DNA from: Nereocystis luetkeana
Lineage: Eukaryota; Sar; Phaeophyceae; Laminariales; Laminariaceae
NCBI GenBank assembly: GCA_031213475.1
Contig: JARUPZ010000007.1
Span: forward strand, 5,885,586 to 5,949,585
Reading direction: 5' to 3'
Length of the DNA: 64,000 nucleotides
The stretch's first letter is position 1. Each line of letters opens with the position of its first letter. This document shows positions 12,837 to 23,999 of this stretch, one piece after another. A program made the translations under genes and the position numbers. Under the pieces are notes generated by a model, which did not search any database, had not been told where the DNA came from, and saw nothing but the letters and a program-made list of their open reading frames with translations.

Positions 12837-14767
12837 GTCTCATTACAGCAGTATCGTCAAGCCCGAGACCACGGGGGACGTAAAATCATTCCGAATCGTT
12901 GTGAGAGGAATCTGGGTGTGCTGGCGTGTGAGCGGATGGAGCGTTCTTTATTAGTATCGCTCCCGCTGTATAACTTTCGTCAACTCGATGTATTACAATC
13001 GACCCATGTAAGCCGTATGCCGTTAGAAGCCACGTGGACGAACTTTCAACTTAAATTTGCATTATAACCAGGTTGCGTCCGACTTCTCCCGCCTGGAGAG
13101 CTTTTATGCTTTTCGAGCAGAAACGTTTCCCGACACAGGAGAGAGTTTGCTCTTATCCCGAGACAAGAACCAATGCATCTTAAACGGGGATACGGGCGGT
13201 TGAGAGCGCGGTATTTCTGGCCTGTTCCGAGGCACTCTTAATCAAGTCGGGTATCCCACTATACACAGTACTGTAGGTGACTTTACGTCGGCAGCCGTTG
13301 TCATAATATCATACCATCATAAAAAACAGCTGGCGTATTGATCAAGATACACTTTGTTTAGGGTTAGGGGTGGATGAAAATAATTAGTTAAATTACTTGA
13401 GCTATACTGACTGCTGTAGTATTAATAGTGTAAATTATTCAATTTTGCCAAAATAGGGACACGATACAGGCTGGTCCAGCCCTAAAAAAGGTTTTCATTC
13501 GATCGGCGGTTTTGCAGTCATTTTGGAATCACCCTGGAGTACACCAGCCTCTCGTCGTAGGCCCCAACAACTGTCATAATCCACGTGCGCCAAAAGATCT
13601 CCCACCGGACACGCAACACAGGTCAGTAGTAGTAGCAGGTGTTGGTGACTCAGCAAACCAACCCAACATGTATTTATTTACTTTAAACGAACTCACCTGA
13701 TTGACAAAGACGGATTTTTCAATTCTGTGTTGCACTCTAGTATGACGTATTACACCAGACATACATTGCATCTTTCCGTCTTCCATATAACATTGAATTA
13801 CGTATTAAACCACTCAGTCGCACCAGTTTTTGCTCTTTTGCCGCTGTTGGAAACAGTGACCGCAATTTCTTTTTTTGCACATCGCGCGCTCTTTCGTCAG
13901 AACTCCTTTCCGGCGTCTCACCCCATTCATCCCCTCCCCCCAGCAGCTTTTACTAGTGAATCTCCTGACGCGGTTTGGGGATAACCGGGTGACTTGCATA
14001 CCATTGCTGGTGCTACAGACGTGCCTCTATTAATACATAGATGTCTGCATAGAGTAGTTATTACCGGAGTAGGATGCGTGGTTGGACTGTACGAGGCCAG
14101 ATGCCATACAATACTATTATTGATAATAAACACTTTTAAACAGTCCAATTTTCCACTTTAACGATCGACCCTGTGCCGCAAGTTACAAAACCAACTGTAC
14201 TGGGGCAACACGTACGCATACAAACCTACAGTATATGCAATGTGGACCACCTTCTAGGGGCTGTACTGTTCGCCGAAGGAAAATAGCGAAAACAAATATT
14301 ATCGTCCAGCATGTACCGGAATATTATGAACAGTGCGAACGAAGTCAACGAGATGCATAAATGCCGAAGGATTGACTACGAGTACATACATCATACCTGG
14401 TATGCATTTGATTGTTACCAGGTACCAGGTAAACATCAACATGAGTGTCGCCGTTGCATGCCTTCAATCCACACAGGTGTCACCAGCATACGTGGAGCAA
14501 CCACCTTTGTTACCAGGCAGCGTGAGTGGGTTATCCAGGCGTGGTACATCAACAACGGGTGGCTGGGATATAGGCCGGAACAAATCCGATCCCTCTGATG
14601 ATCACACGTTGGGTGCTTTCGTTAAGATCGCCTTCAAGATCCCCAAAGGGACATCCATCGTCGCCACGTTGTCGAGATAAATCAAGGTCTAGTTAACAAT
14701 TTAGAAAACCGGTACCAACCATGCGCCGCAAGCAACAGAAACTGCAGCGGACAAGCACGACGTATCT
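12837..14767. other. Intergenic, no gene recognised
   Basis: No exon with splice logic is visible on either strand. A TACCTGGTA lies at 14394-14402 and a double TACCAGGTA at 14416-14431. The region downstream of 14767 should contain the 3' UTR of the LENG8-type gene. Confidence 0.5.
14416..14431. repeat. Double TA-CCAGG-TA micro-insertion
   Basis: Two overlapping TACCAGGTA copies sharing the middle TA, with a further single copy in the other orientation 14 bp upstream (14394-14402). Confidence 0.7.
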
Positions 14768-17700
14768 TCACAGCAACGAATTCGGTGCCTCCGCGTCTAA
14801 CCCACTGGCATCGATCGAGCTTGTCTTGCAAGCCACTTCGCGCCCGTCTGGCGTGAAGGATACCCCACATCTTTGAAGGAAACTCACTCCCTCTTCTTCC
14901 ACGTTGAAGAGGAGCTCATGGAGGACAACCTGTAAAGGTATCGTCGGCCGGTACCTTCACGGCAACAACGACGCGCATGCAGTCAATACAAACCAAGAAG
15001 AGCGGGAGGCGGCAAAGGCAGGGGAGACGGTCAACCAAAACCAGATAATCTGACGCGCATGCTTGTTCATACTACGCGTACATACGTAGCAGTTCGAGTT
15101 ATAATATAAAACATAGTCGAACTGTATTCTTACGGTTTTCGTGCACTTCACTCACGCTTTGATTATTCGTCGCAACGCCTCCAAGCGCATCGTTTGTAGC
15201 AGTTTCTGCATGATGTGCTGACCAAGGTTGGGGGTATTCTCGTACAAGGAGAAAAAAAGGTGGTAGTCCGTCAGTGATATGGCTTGTCGAACGCGCAAGG
15301 CGTGGCTGATCGCGGGGTGCTGTTCCCCAGCCGGCAGCTCCTGGAGAATTTTGAGAAGACCTGTGGATCCTCCAGAGCAGCTAGCTTGTAAGTAGAGATA
15401 GTACAGCACCCGGTATGCTGTAAACTCGTTGTGCTGTCCAGGTAATCCGCAGGCGTAGAGTTCTTGGAGTTGTGTCTGGCATTGGTTGTACTCGTTCAGG
15501 TCCCCCTGTCGCAAGGGAGGCCGAACGCAACTATGGAGTGAAAGTACGGTACTCTGTTCAACGATCCTTCACCTCGCCAAACAGCTGGAGCTAGAGTAGA
15601 TCAGGGTTGTTCTAGCAGAGGACTTCAGAGCGCCCAACAGAACAACAGAAACGAGCGATACACCGAACGAAAAGGGTTCCTCTACCACAACAAGAACGTA
15701 ACAACAGGCAACAGGAGCAAAACACGAGCGTTGCACGGCTTACATCCCCGTCACGTGATTTCGAGGGACACAAAAAATGGAGATCATAGCACACCTTCTG
15801 CAGCGCGATCCGGGCATGCCCTTCGTACACCTCAACCGTGAAGATGTTCTTTATCCGCTGGACCTGTCGGAATGCACGATCGAGGGTGAATATGACTAGG
15901 ACAGACGGAATACGAAGTGAAGACGAACAACGACATCTGTGCGACCGCGGTATGACTCACAAGCATTGTCAGACTATCACTAAACAACGCGTTTAGCGAA
16001 CTCTCTCAGCCAAAGCAGTGTTCCATACCACAAGATCTTGTCTGATGGCCTTGAGCTGCGAGCAAGCGTAGATGTAGTCCATGCCTCCCTGTGCCCACTT
16101 CTCCGAAATGTTCTGCATCGCATCTTCGAGAACAGGTTGGGGGCGAACAGTCGCCGGGTCTGGAGGCTGGGGAAAAGGGCGCGACAATCGTGGGTTTCCG
16201 ATCGCTGACGGTCAAAATAAAAGATGCGCAAAGAGCTTGGTCACATACTGCCCAATATCAACACCCACCCATTTTAGTAGGCATCACTATCTCATTCTGG
16301 GAGTCAACTTGGTTCGTTTTATTATTTCGTTGTCTACGAAATGGGAAAAAATAACTCCAGGCGGAACAACCATTAGAATGGTCGCATTACTCGTACAGCA
16401 AAAAGAAACAAAGCTGTCTGCAAAACTGGTTCGGGCATGAAAATCAAGACTACAATAGCGCACAACTACGAAAGCGCAAACTGTGTACCTTCATTATAAC
16501 TGCACGAGTCGGAAATATACAAGTGACCAAACCAAATCACGTTAGGCGACCATCTTCCCAAGTCATGAACATAAGGCGAGTAGAGTGCCTGTTCGTGGAA
16601 AGTGGAGCCGGTCATCGCGTGGGAGGTTAAATCTTGCTTGTTTTGCACGATATGCTGAATATGCGATTTCAGTTTTCCTTATCGGTAGAAGCCTCAAAAA
16701 CTATAATTTCCGCAGTTGCAGCACTTCTGTGAACAGCGCACCATACGTATTACATACGTGACCTTGTAGACGGAAGTTCAATACGACTGCATATATACGG
16801 GGACCCAAACAACAGAAATCCAGAATTTGGAGAATTGGACGCTATGGTCATTTTCCGGGCGATCCATATATTATCTACATAGGACCGAAGGGATGGTGCT
16901 CTCGATGCAACGGCTGGCGTGTCTGTCCTAAGCATCCACTTCATGGCGTAGTGCAAACCTGTGTCAGCCGTAAGTAGTCCTTCTCGAGCTTGGTTGAAGT
17001 CCCTTTAATGGTGATGGCATCCCAGTCCACCACTCCATTCTCGTCCACCATCGGCTTGCTTTGGAAAGCTAAGTCATTATTGACCGATTTAGGACGCGGC
17101 GGCGAGCGCATCCCCAAGTCGAACCTCTCCAGGCGGTGATCCAAGCGCTGCTGATCGATTCGAGGCATCCTCGAAAGATTGCCTCTCGCCTTTCTTTCCA
17201 CAACCGGCCCACGTTCCCCGACCTGGTTGAATCTGCAACCGTGGGATATACACACAAGAACACGTTTAATACAAAACACCAACGCTGAGCGCCGTGAAAA
17301 ACGATAAACTACGTATGATAGCGGCCTGTTTCAGCGCCACACTTTGGTCTTGCTGCACCTGCACGCATCCACCGACGCTGGCGCCTGGACTGTAAAAGGA
17401 CAGTAGTGACACTACTCACTACCTACTTTTTCTCGTCTTCGTCTGTTGTTGTCTTCACATTAAATCGTCCTTTCTACCCAGCTTCATCAGTACACACCCA
17501 GTGTCCGTCCTGATTCCCTATCCTATAGAGATACTGATTCTGTGGTTACAGACTGTGAGACAGAGGAAGACCAAAAATAAAAACTAAATCGCAAATTCAA
17601 GTGTCAAGCAAGTGAAGTGTCAGCGTACCGGGTACGAGAACACAACAACACAAGCAAGACCGGAAAAATAAGAGCAAAATACAATAAAACCAAAAAAATC

Positions 17701-20700
17701 AAAAATCTGAAATGAAAAAAAGAAGAAAAGAAAAAAAAGAAACAACAGAATGCAAACGACGTAAGGACTTCAGAAAGGCTGCTAGACGGAAAGCATACGT
17801 ATTCAGGAAGGACAGGTATCTGCTGCACGGACGAAGCAACACGAAAGAGAGGGAGATACAGGCAAAAGTCTGTAAAGAGCTAGTCGAACCGATACCTAGC
17901 CACCCGATCTATCTATCATCTGCAAGTTATTAATAGTAACTGTCGCACTTGGTATTCATGTACAAAGGAAAATATTACTGACACCAACAGGCAAAATACT
18001 TGCCCTCTCTTTTTCTTCTTCTTCTTCTCCTCTTGGTGATTTCGTACATACCGCGGAGGAGACCGTGCTCTTTTTGGAGACAACACGCTGCGAGAACGGG
18101 ACAAACACGGACATCACACGAAGGTGGGCAAGGTGTGCTGTAACGAAATTCGTCAATACTTCGTAATATCAGTAATAATAGTGCAAATTGCAGTCCGCTC
18201 ACTTTACGAAAGCAAACTAATTGGACTGATCCACTTCTGTCGGCGGTGGACCAACTTACCTAGGCAATGGCTCGTTATCCCAGTCCGTCGTGAGCATCCG
18301 GTTGTCTGCCATGGCATCGGTGACTATTCTATGGAGGGTCCTCTCAAGCTGCCCGTGTTGTCGAGAACCTTGCTTCTTGGTGCAGTTGTCAAATGCTCGC
18401 TGCAAATATCGCCTGAGCGATGCTGGCCATACCCCGTCGTTCTCCCTCTCTTGCTCTCGATCGTCAGAGGCTTCCGCCCGCCCCACCGAACTGCTGGCGG
18501 CATGGTGTCCGCTATCTCGACTGTCTTCAGGCCCTTTGTCAAGCTGTCGCTCCTGCACAAGGTACAAGGTAGTGTATGTTGCGGAATCCTATTACCTGGT
18601 ATCACACAAACACACAGGGGCTGACTGACTGACCTGCTATTCAGTTCAACGCGGGAAAACATGGCGACAGCGAACAGTGCCTAGGGATGAGCACCGTTGG
18701 ATCGGCCTCGAATTACAGTAGGGTACACATCAAGTAATTACTACTGCGGAATAACAGTAGGCTACATAAGACATAATGAACATGCATCGACATCAACATC
18801 AGTACGATCGTATGGCATACAAAAATGTGTCACCATAGGCAATACTACTTGTATATCAGAATACTGGTACCACATACCTGGTACTATCAAGACTAATAAT
18901 GAGGCGCCCGTTCCATTTTTTTCTTGACTTCCAAAGAAAAAAAGCCTCTTCATAACGGATCGTACGAGTGCCTAATAATAGGGTGCCTTTTCGAGTATTT
19001 TTCTGTAAGCTTGTGTGTATATATATGCATATATCTGTGTGATTCAACATTGTTTTCGGCCAATTGCGTCCATCGCGCTCAACGCACACGGCACCAATGC
19101 TGGTCCCGACGGGTTTTGTGCACGCACACATACTAACAAACCTTTATCGTGCTGGTGTGGTTGTAAGTCATTCAGAATTGGTTGAGCCAGGTGCGGCAAC
19201 GTGTACTTGTAGAGGCTTGTGGATGGGCCATGATTTTATAACAAAATCGGAACGTAAAGTAAGATCGTCATTATCGCTGCATTCCGGTATGCGATATGTA
19301 GTGGGTCGGAAAATGTGCAATGCAGCCTTCAAAGAGAAAGGGGGAGACCGTCAACAATCGCGCCCAGACGTATATTTTTACGTTTTTTGGGCATTCAAAC
19401 TCACAATAACGCGCCCGCGCAATGGAATATTACACGCGAAGGCAAGTTCAGGCGGCATATACTTCGAATCGGCAATCAACACTGTTCGTACTGGTCGTTT
19501 CGGTTATAGAGCAGTAGTAAGCGCTATCTTCCACTCAAAATCAATTCTCGTGGCACTAAAACAAGGAGAAAAAACATATGCCGGGTACCCGTTTGCCCGG
19601 GTACCCGTCAAAATGGCATTACCCGGCGGGTAGGGTAGGGTCCGGGCTCAAAAAATTGGTGGGTACCCGTTTCCGGCGGGTTCTTGTAGGGTCCAAAGTC
19701 TAGTCCACAGCAACGTTCCGGCCGTGTCCCTGAGGCATGGTGCAGCTGATACGGTCAGACACACTCTCCTACTGACGAGGGGACGGAAAAGCTCTGCTGT
19801 AGATATCGTACATGAGCAGTATATGTAGTGGTGGCAACTCTGCTACGGATACAGCAGTAGTACTAATAGTAGCTCTGTTGGGAGATGTAAGGCGCAGATT
19901 TTTCGTCTTGAACCCAAACCGAAATCCACCTTCGGGAATCAGGAAACGGACAATAAATCGAGTTACGTGTACAAAGGGTTCAAGGGTTAGACCGCCAAGT
20001 CGGGCGTACAACGCCGCTGGCCCTAGCCTGGTGTGACCTGCTGCTGATACATACGGCTGCTGCTGCTGCTGACGATATTATCCTACGGCAAAATAACCAT
20101 ACCAGGTACTCGTACACAAAGGTAGAATACGTAGATGTTCGTTCGTTTTGATTCAGCACAGTCCGCAGTCACGCACAGCATGATGCATCGCAGATTTGAC
20201 TACTGCAGGTATTGAAGTCGCGTGTCATTACCAATAATCACTATTCTCGTAGTACCGGGAATCACCTCAACAATTGGAGCCAAATCTGCAGCCTCGGCTG
20301 GTTTGTGTGGAGTCGAGTCGTGGGAGAGCGCAGGCTTCTGCTCACGGTCACCTGTGGGGGCAGGAGGGGGCGGGGGTGGGGGGGGGGGCGGCGGAGGCGG
20401 CGGCGGCAGCGGCGGCGACGGTACCAGACTACCTGGTGCATCTTGTACCGGTAATGGTGGCTGGGCTTCGTATACAACTGCTGGTGAGGTCTCGGGAGTC
20501 TGTAGATACGGTTGACCGTAAGGCTGCGGAGGCTGGTTTGCAAAAGCTGGTGCCTGTGCGGCAAGTGGCTGGGGTTGCGCGCCATGCATATGAGGGAGAG
20601 GGGCATACCCTTGCCACTGCTGGTGTGGGTAAGCCTGTCCATACTGCGGTTGTGTGGGGTCAAAACCGTTGTATCCCTGGTAGTTAGAAGCGGGGTAGCC

Positions 20701-21424
20701 CGGGTGCTGCTGCGCGTTGTTGCTGGCGTAGGTGTTCATTGGATACCCTCCGTAGTAGCCAGCCCACTGAGAAATCTGATACAGCAGTCGTCCGGCGGCA
20801 ACGATTTGAGGAGGAATTAATATTAGCGGGAGCCGGGTTCCCCTTTGCGTGCAAGCTTTGTTGTGGAAACTACAGCAGTAGTACAACAGGAAATGCGGGG
20901 CGATGCTTCTGGCTTTATGTTATACCAGGTACCATATGTATTATACGCATACGTATTAATAGCACTTCCCACTCACTCGACTCGAACGAAATTACATCAA
21001 GAGACGCCGCATTTACCCTCTTTGTTGGCGAGCGCCGAGTGCCAGGACACATGGTTCTCGTACTATAATATTGATACACGAGACTGGCACATACCAAAAT
21101 CAAACAATAAGCAAGAGTGGAACCTTCCGACCGCGTGTCCTGCGGCATTCACATTCTGAGAAGCTTCAGTACCTGAGGATCTGTCTGCTGCGCTGCACCG
21201 TACTGAGAGAAGGAGCTGTAGGGATCCTGGTAGAAGCCCGATGCAGGACCTGGAAGCGTAGCGATGGCCCCGGTTCCATCTGAGACATGGGTAGCAGTGG
21301 TTGGAGGCTGATCTAGATGAGGAGGTGGGGCGGGGACGGGTGGTGGGGGTGGAGGGTTCAGGATCTGAGATGTCTCACTCGCATCCACCTCCATGCTGAC
21401 CTCTGTAATCCACGATTGCGCCAT
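14768..21424 (-). CDS. SAC3/GANP-domain protein, LENG8/THP3 type, 9 exons, about 699 aa
   Basis: Exons on the minus strand: 21424-21173, 20766-20266, 18552-18260, 18087-18052 (36 nt), 17232-16959, 16166-16029, 15863-15795, 15505-15156 and 14954-14768, total 2100 nt and in frame throughout. Residues 1-250 are Pro/Gln/Tyr-rich low-complexity sequence with a run of about 17 prolines. Around residues 294-349 lies WPASLRRYLQRAF followed by DWDNEPLP, the conserved LENG8 block. After a KRARSPPR stretch come DWDAITIKGT and KLEKDYLRLT, then DPATVRPQPVL, YIYACSQLKAIRQDL, FTVEVYEGHARIAL, GDLNEYNQCQTQL and NEFTAYRVLYYLYL, which are the hallmarks of the SAC3/PCI domain of LENG8 and yeast Thp3. Relatives act with a small acidic partner in mRNA processing and transcription elongation in the nucleus. 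The end of exon 2 is the least certain boundary (phase-0 donor at 20266); a small extra exon near 18620 or 17390 cannot be excluded. The gene ends with a Ser/Leu-rich tail. Confidence 0.85.
18052..18087 (-). other. 36-nt micro-exon of the SAC3-domain gene
   Basis: It sits between CAG and GTATGT and encodes VLSPKRARSPPR with split codons at both ends. It joins the DWDNEPLP block to the next exon in frame. Its basic Arg/Ser content fits the nuclear-localisation stretch at this position in relatives. The call is by phase and context. Confidence 0.6.
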
Positions 21425-21569
21425 AACTTGGTAGCGCGGAGGAAGAGACTAGAGGCGATTTAGGCGGTTTACGGCGGAATGGAGTTCCAAAAAGAAATAA
21501 GACTTTTTCTCATGGGGGTGTGGAAAGTATTTTCCGCCTGCACCCAGCTCCCTGCACCCACCGCTGGCG

Positions 21570-21930
21570 TGCACTTCCGTGCGTGAGTGTACCAAAGCGG
21601 CAGCGCTTTTCGTGTCCTCCTTCGGGGCAGACCTCGTCGCTGAAGTTTGAAAATGTGGTTCCAGACGCTTGAATTTTCGGTTTCTTGTACTGTAGCCAAG
21701 TATATTTTTTCCGCTGTAGAACGAGCAGGAGGAATCCAGACGTCGAACTGATGAGTACGTTCCTCCTTCTCGCTGTCTCGTTCTACAGTAGCAGAAAAAA
21801 TATACTTGAAGAAACCGAAACTTCAAGCGCCTGGAACCACATTTTCAACCTTCAGCGACGAGATCCGCCCCGAAGGAGGACACGAAAAGTGCTGTCGCTT
21901 TGGCACACTCACGGGAGTACACCAAGGAGC
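21570..21930. repeat. Large imperfect inverted repeat upstream of the SAC3-domain gene
   Basis: The arm at about 21570-21735 recurs as its reverse complement at about 21765-21930, with about 30 bp between. Shared stretches include CTTTTCGTGTCCTCCTTCGG and AAAATGTGGTTCCAG. The arms differ by a few small indels next to TA dinucleotides and by scattered substitutions, so it is not recent. It begins about 150 bp upstream of the start codon at 21424 and could affect the promoter. Confidence 0.75.
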
Positions 21931-22091
21931 TCATATCCGGTGTGCCAATTTTTGGCTCGATGGAAACGTTCGGAGCTACAGCAGAAAAACGAAATGTCCT
22001 GAGAAAAAAAACGGCGGCAGACGTGCTTCCAAAGTCTTTGTTGTCGGGACTCTTTTTGTGTGTTTGTGGGCAGTGCAACACAGGTGTGAAG

Positions 22092-23999
22092 AGGATGGCC
22101 CTCATGAAGGCCGCCAGGGTGATATATGATTTTGAAGGCAACGACGACAAAATGTTCATGGCAGCATGCCAAGGAGATGCCACTTATGCCGGCGGTCGAC
22201 GCGGGAGTGCAACGGTGCTGCGGGAGGAGGGGACTGGGCCTAAAGGTAGGGTGATTTTGTTGATCGCCAGGGGGAATACCAGCATCATCTAGCAGCACCC
22301 CCAAAGCAGCCGTTTTCAGAGGGAAGGCCTTGCTAAACAGAAGCGCCAGTGCCAACATCACCAACAGCAAGCAGCAGCAACAAAATTAACTGGAGCACCA
22401 GCAGTACAGTAGCAGCAGACCAGGCAGCAGCAGCAGGAAACAATCGATGACGCAGCCCTAGCGCTCCTACGACGCCGGGTTCAGGATCTGCGGGGTAACC
22501 GCTTGAAGTGTCCATTCTGTTGAACTCACAGGAGAACCGACACCATCCAGCAGCACCCGCAAATCAGCCGTTTTCAGAGGGAAGGCCGTGCTAAACAGAA
22601 ACGCCAGTGCCAACATCACCAACAGCAAGCAGCAGCAACAAAATCAACTGGAGAGTACAGTAGCAGCAGACCAGGTAGCAGCAGCAGGGAACACACCGAT
22701 GACGCAGTCCTAGCGCTCCTACAACGCCGGGCTCAGGATCTGCGGGTTGACGGCTTGAAGCGGGTAATTCTTTTGTACTCACAGGTGAACTGCGGGTTGC
22801 ATTCCTCTGTTTGTGTGTTACATGCTTGATCCAGAGCACAGAAAAACAACTACTGCTGCTGTACAGGTTGTTCATAGCAGTGTTACTATGGTGGCCAAGA
22901 GCAGGCTTGCCTTTTTCGTCCGAACGATTGACGCAGTTTGTTTTTCTATACTCGTAAGATTCGACATCGCCTCGACCGCTGTTCGTTTCGCTTGTAGAAC
23001 CCTCCCCCAGATGACTCCTGTGCTGACCGCCCAATGCTTCAACGGGCGATTCGCGAGCTTTAGAAGGCAACGGAGATCAGCTTGTACATGGAGAACGAGC
23101 TGACCGCCGTGATCCAGCCGGCCCTTCTTCAAAAGCTGGAAGTGGAAACCAGTTGCAGCGCGATGAGGGCCAGGGTGATACTTTGTGTGAGTGACTGCTG
23201 CGCCAGTGCCACATGGAGGGTCAATCATGAGAGCGGGCGTCGAGCCGAAGCTCCCCGTCAGGAAGATGCAGGTGAGAGGATGGGTTCCCGTCATCGCAAC
23301 GCCATCGTATGCTCGTGGAGGACCCGGAAGAACGGAGAAAACGAAAGCAATCCAGGATCAAGCTCTTCGGCAGCGAGCTTCCACCTGGCACTTTTAAGAG
23401 CCACTCAAACCAAAGAGAGCAAAATCAAACCCCATGTTCACTGTCAAGCTGTATTTCCATTGGTCACGTTTCCACCTGTCTGTGGAAGCATGTCGCCCGC
23501 AACGCGCATGGTTAATCGTTAATCAACGCGTTGCTCGTCCATCATGAACATATCTGGGGATTTGGTGGCCATTGACGAGCTTGTGGGGGAGCTCTTATGG
23601 CGGCAATTCTATATCTGCGTCGAAATCAACTCAGCAATGAGGTGAGTTTAGTCTCGGGACTAGGCCTGAGAGGAGGACGTTGCTGGAACAGTCCCAGCCG
23701 AGTGTTGTGTTCGACCCCCTCCCCCGCCGCCGTCAGTGTCCTTCGCAAGAACGACCAGTCGGGTGGAAGGAAATAAGGTTCTTCGTGTAGACGCGACGTC
23801 GGAGACGGTCGATTTGGGGGGGCAAAAAATGGCGGCCACCAATGTACCCCCCCAGCACGGCGCGCCTTTCCTCTTCCACTTGCGAAGTGTCCCTTTTGGG
23901 TTCACGAAAGAGACGTTCCCTACTGCTTTTGAGGGTCTACTCGTGGACCCCAACATGAGTCAGGTGATACTAGCCAACCACGAGTGCCATGACAAATAA
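22092..23999 (+). other. Coding-looking fragments of unknown gene(s)
   Basis: Several plus-strand stretches between splice-like signals read as plausible protein: 22092-22245 (MALMKAARVIYDFEGNDD and on), 22700-22760 (DDAVLALLQRRAQDL), 23064-23169 (TEISLYMENELTAVIQPALL, then LEVETSCSAMRAR), 23309-23400 (EDPEERRKRKQSRIKLFG) and 23736-23964 (FLFHLRSVPFGFTKETF). The third has a faint likeness to the HEAT repeat of importin-7-type karyopherins that ends in MRAR, but no neighbouring family motif supports it. I could not join these into one phase-consistent gene. They may belong to a decayed gene or to transposon remnants. Confidence 0.2.
22284..22790 (+). repeat. Tandem duplication, about 255 bp, two copies
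   Basis: Copy 1 (about 22284-22545) and copy 2 (about 22546-22790) share CAGCCGTTTTCAGAGGGAAG, a CAG-rich middle and GACGCAG-CCTAGCGCTCCTAC. They differ by scattered substitutions and a 7-bp length change that shifts frame. In copy 2 the frame RFQREGRAKQKRQCQHHQQQ stays open to a possible donor (GTAATT). In copy 1 the equivalent frame closes after the length change. Confidence 0.7.

Noticed and set aside
17340-17400. Additional exon of the SAC3-domain gene after TTTTACAG
   Set aside because: The direct join 18052 to 17232 is in phase and gives a sensible SPPRFNQ junction; the extra exon would add unsupported sequence, though it is not excluded.
17712-17933. Lys/Arg-rich ORF of 73 codons on the plus strand
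   Set aside because: It lies in an A-rich stretch that is the pyrimidine-rich intron of the SAC3-domain gene on the other strand.
23064-23169. Importin-7-like HEAT exon
   Set aside because: A short match (ALLQKLEVETSCSAMRAR) with no neighbouring family motif found in phase; kept only as a weak note.
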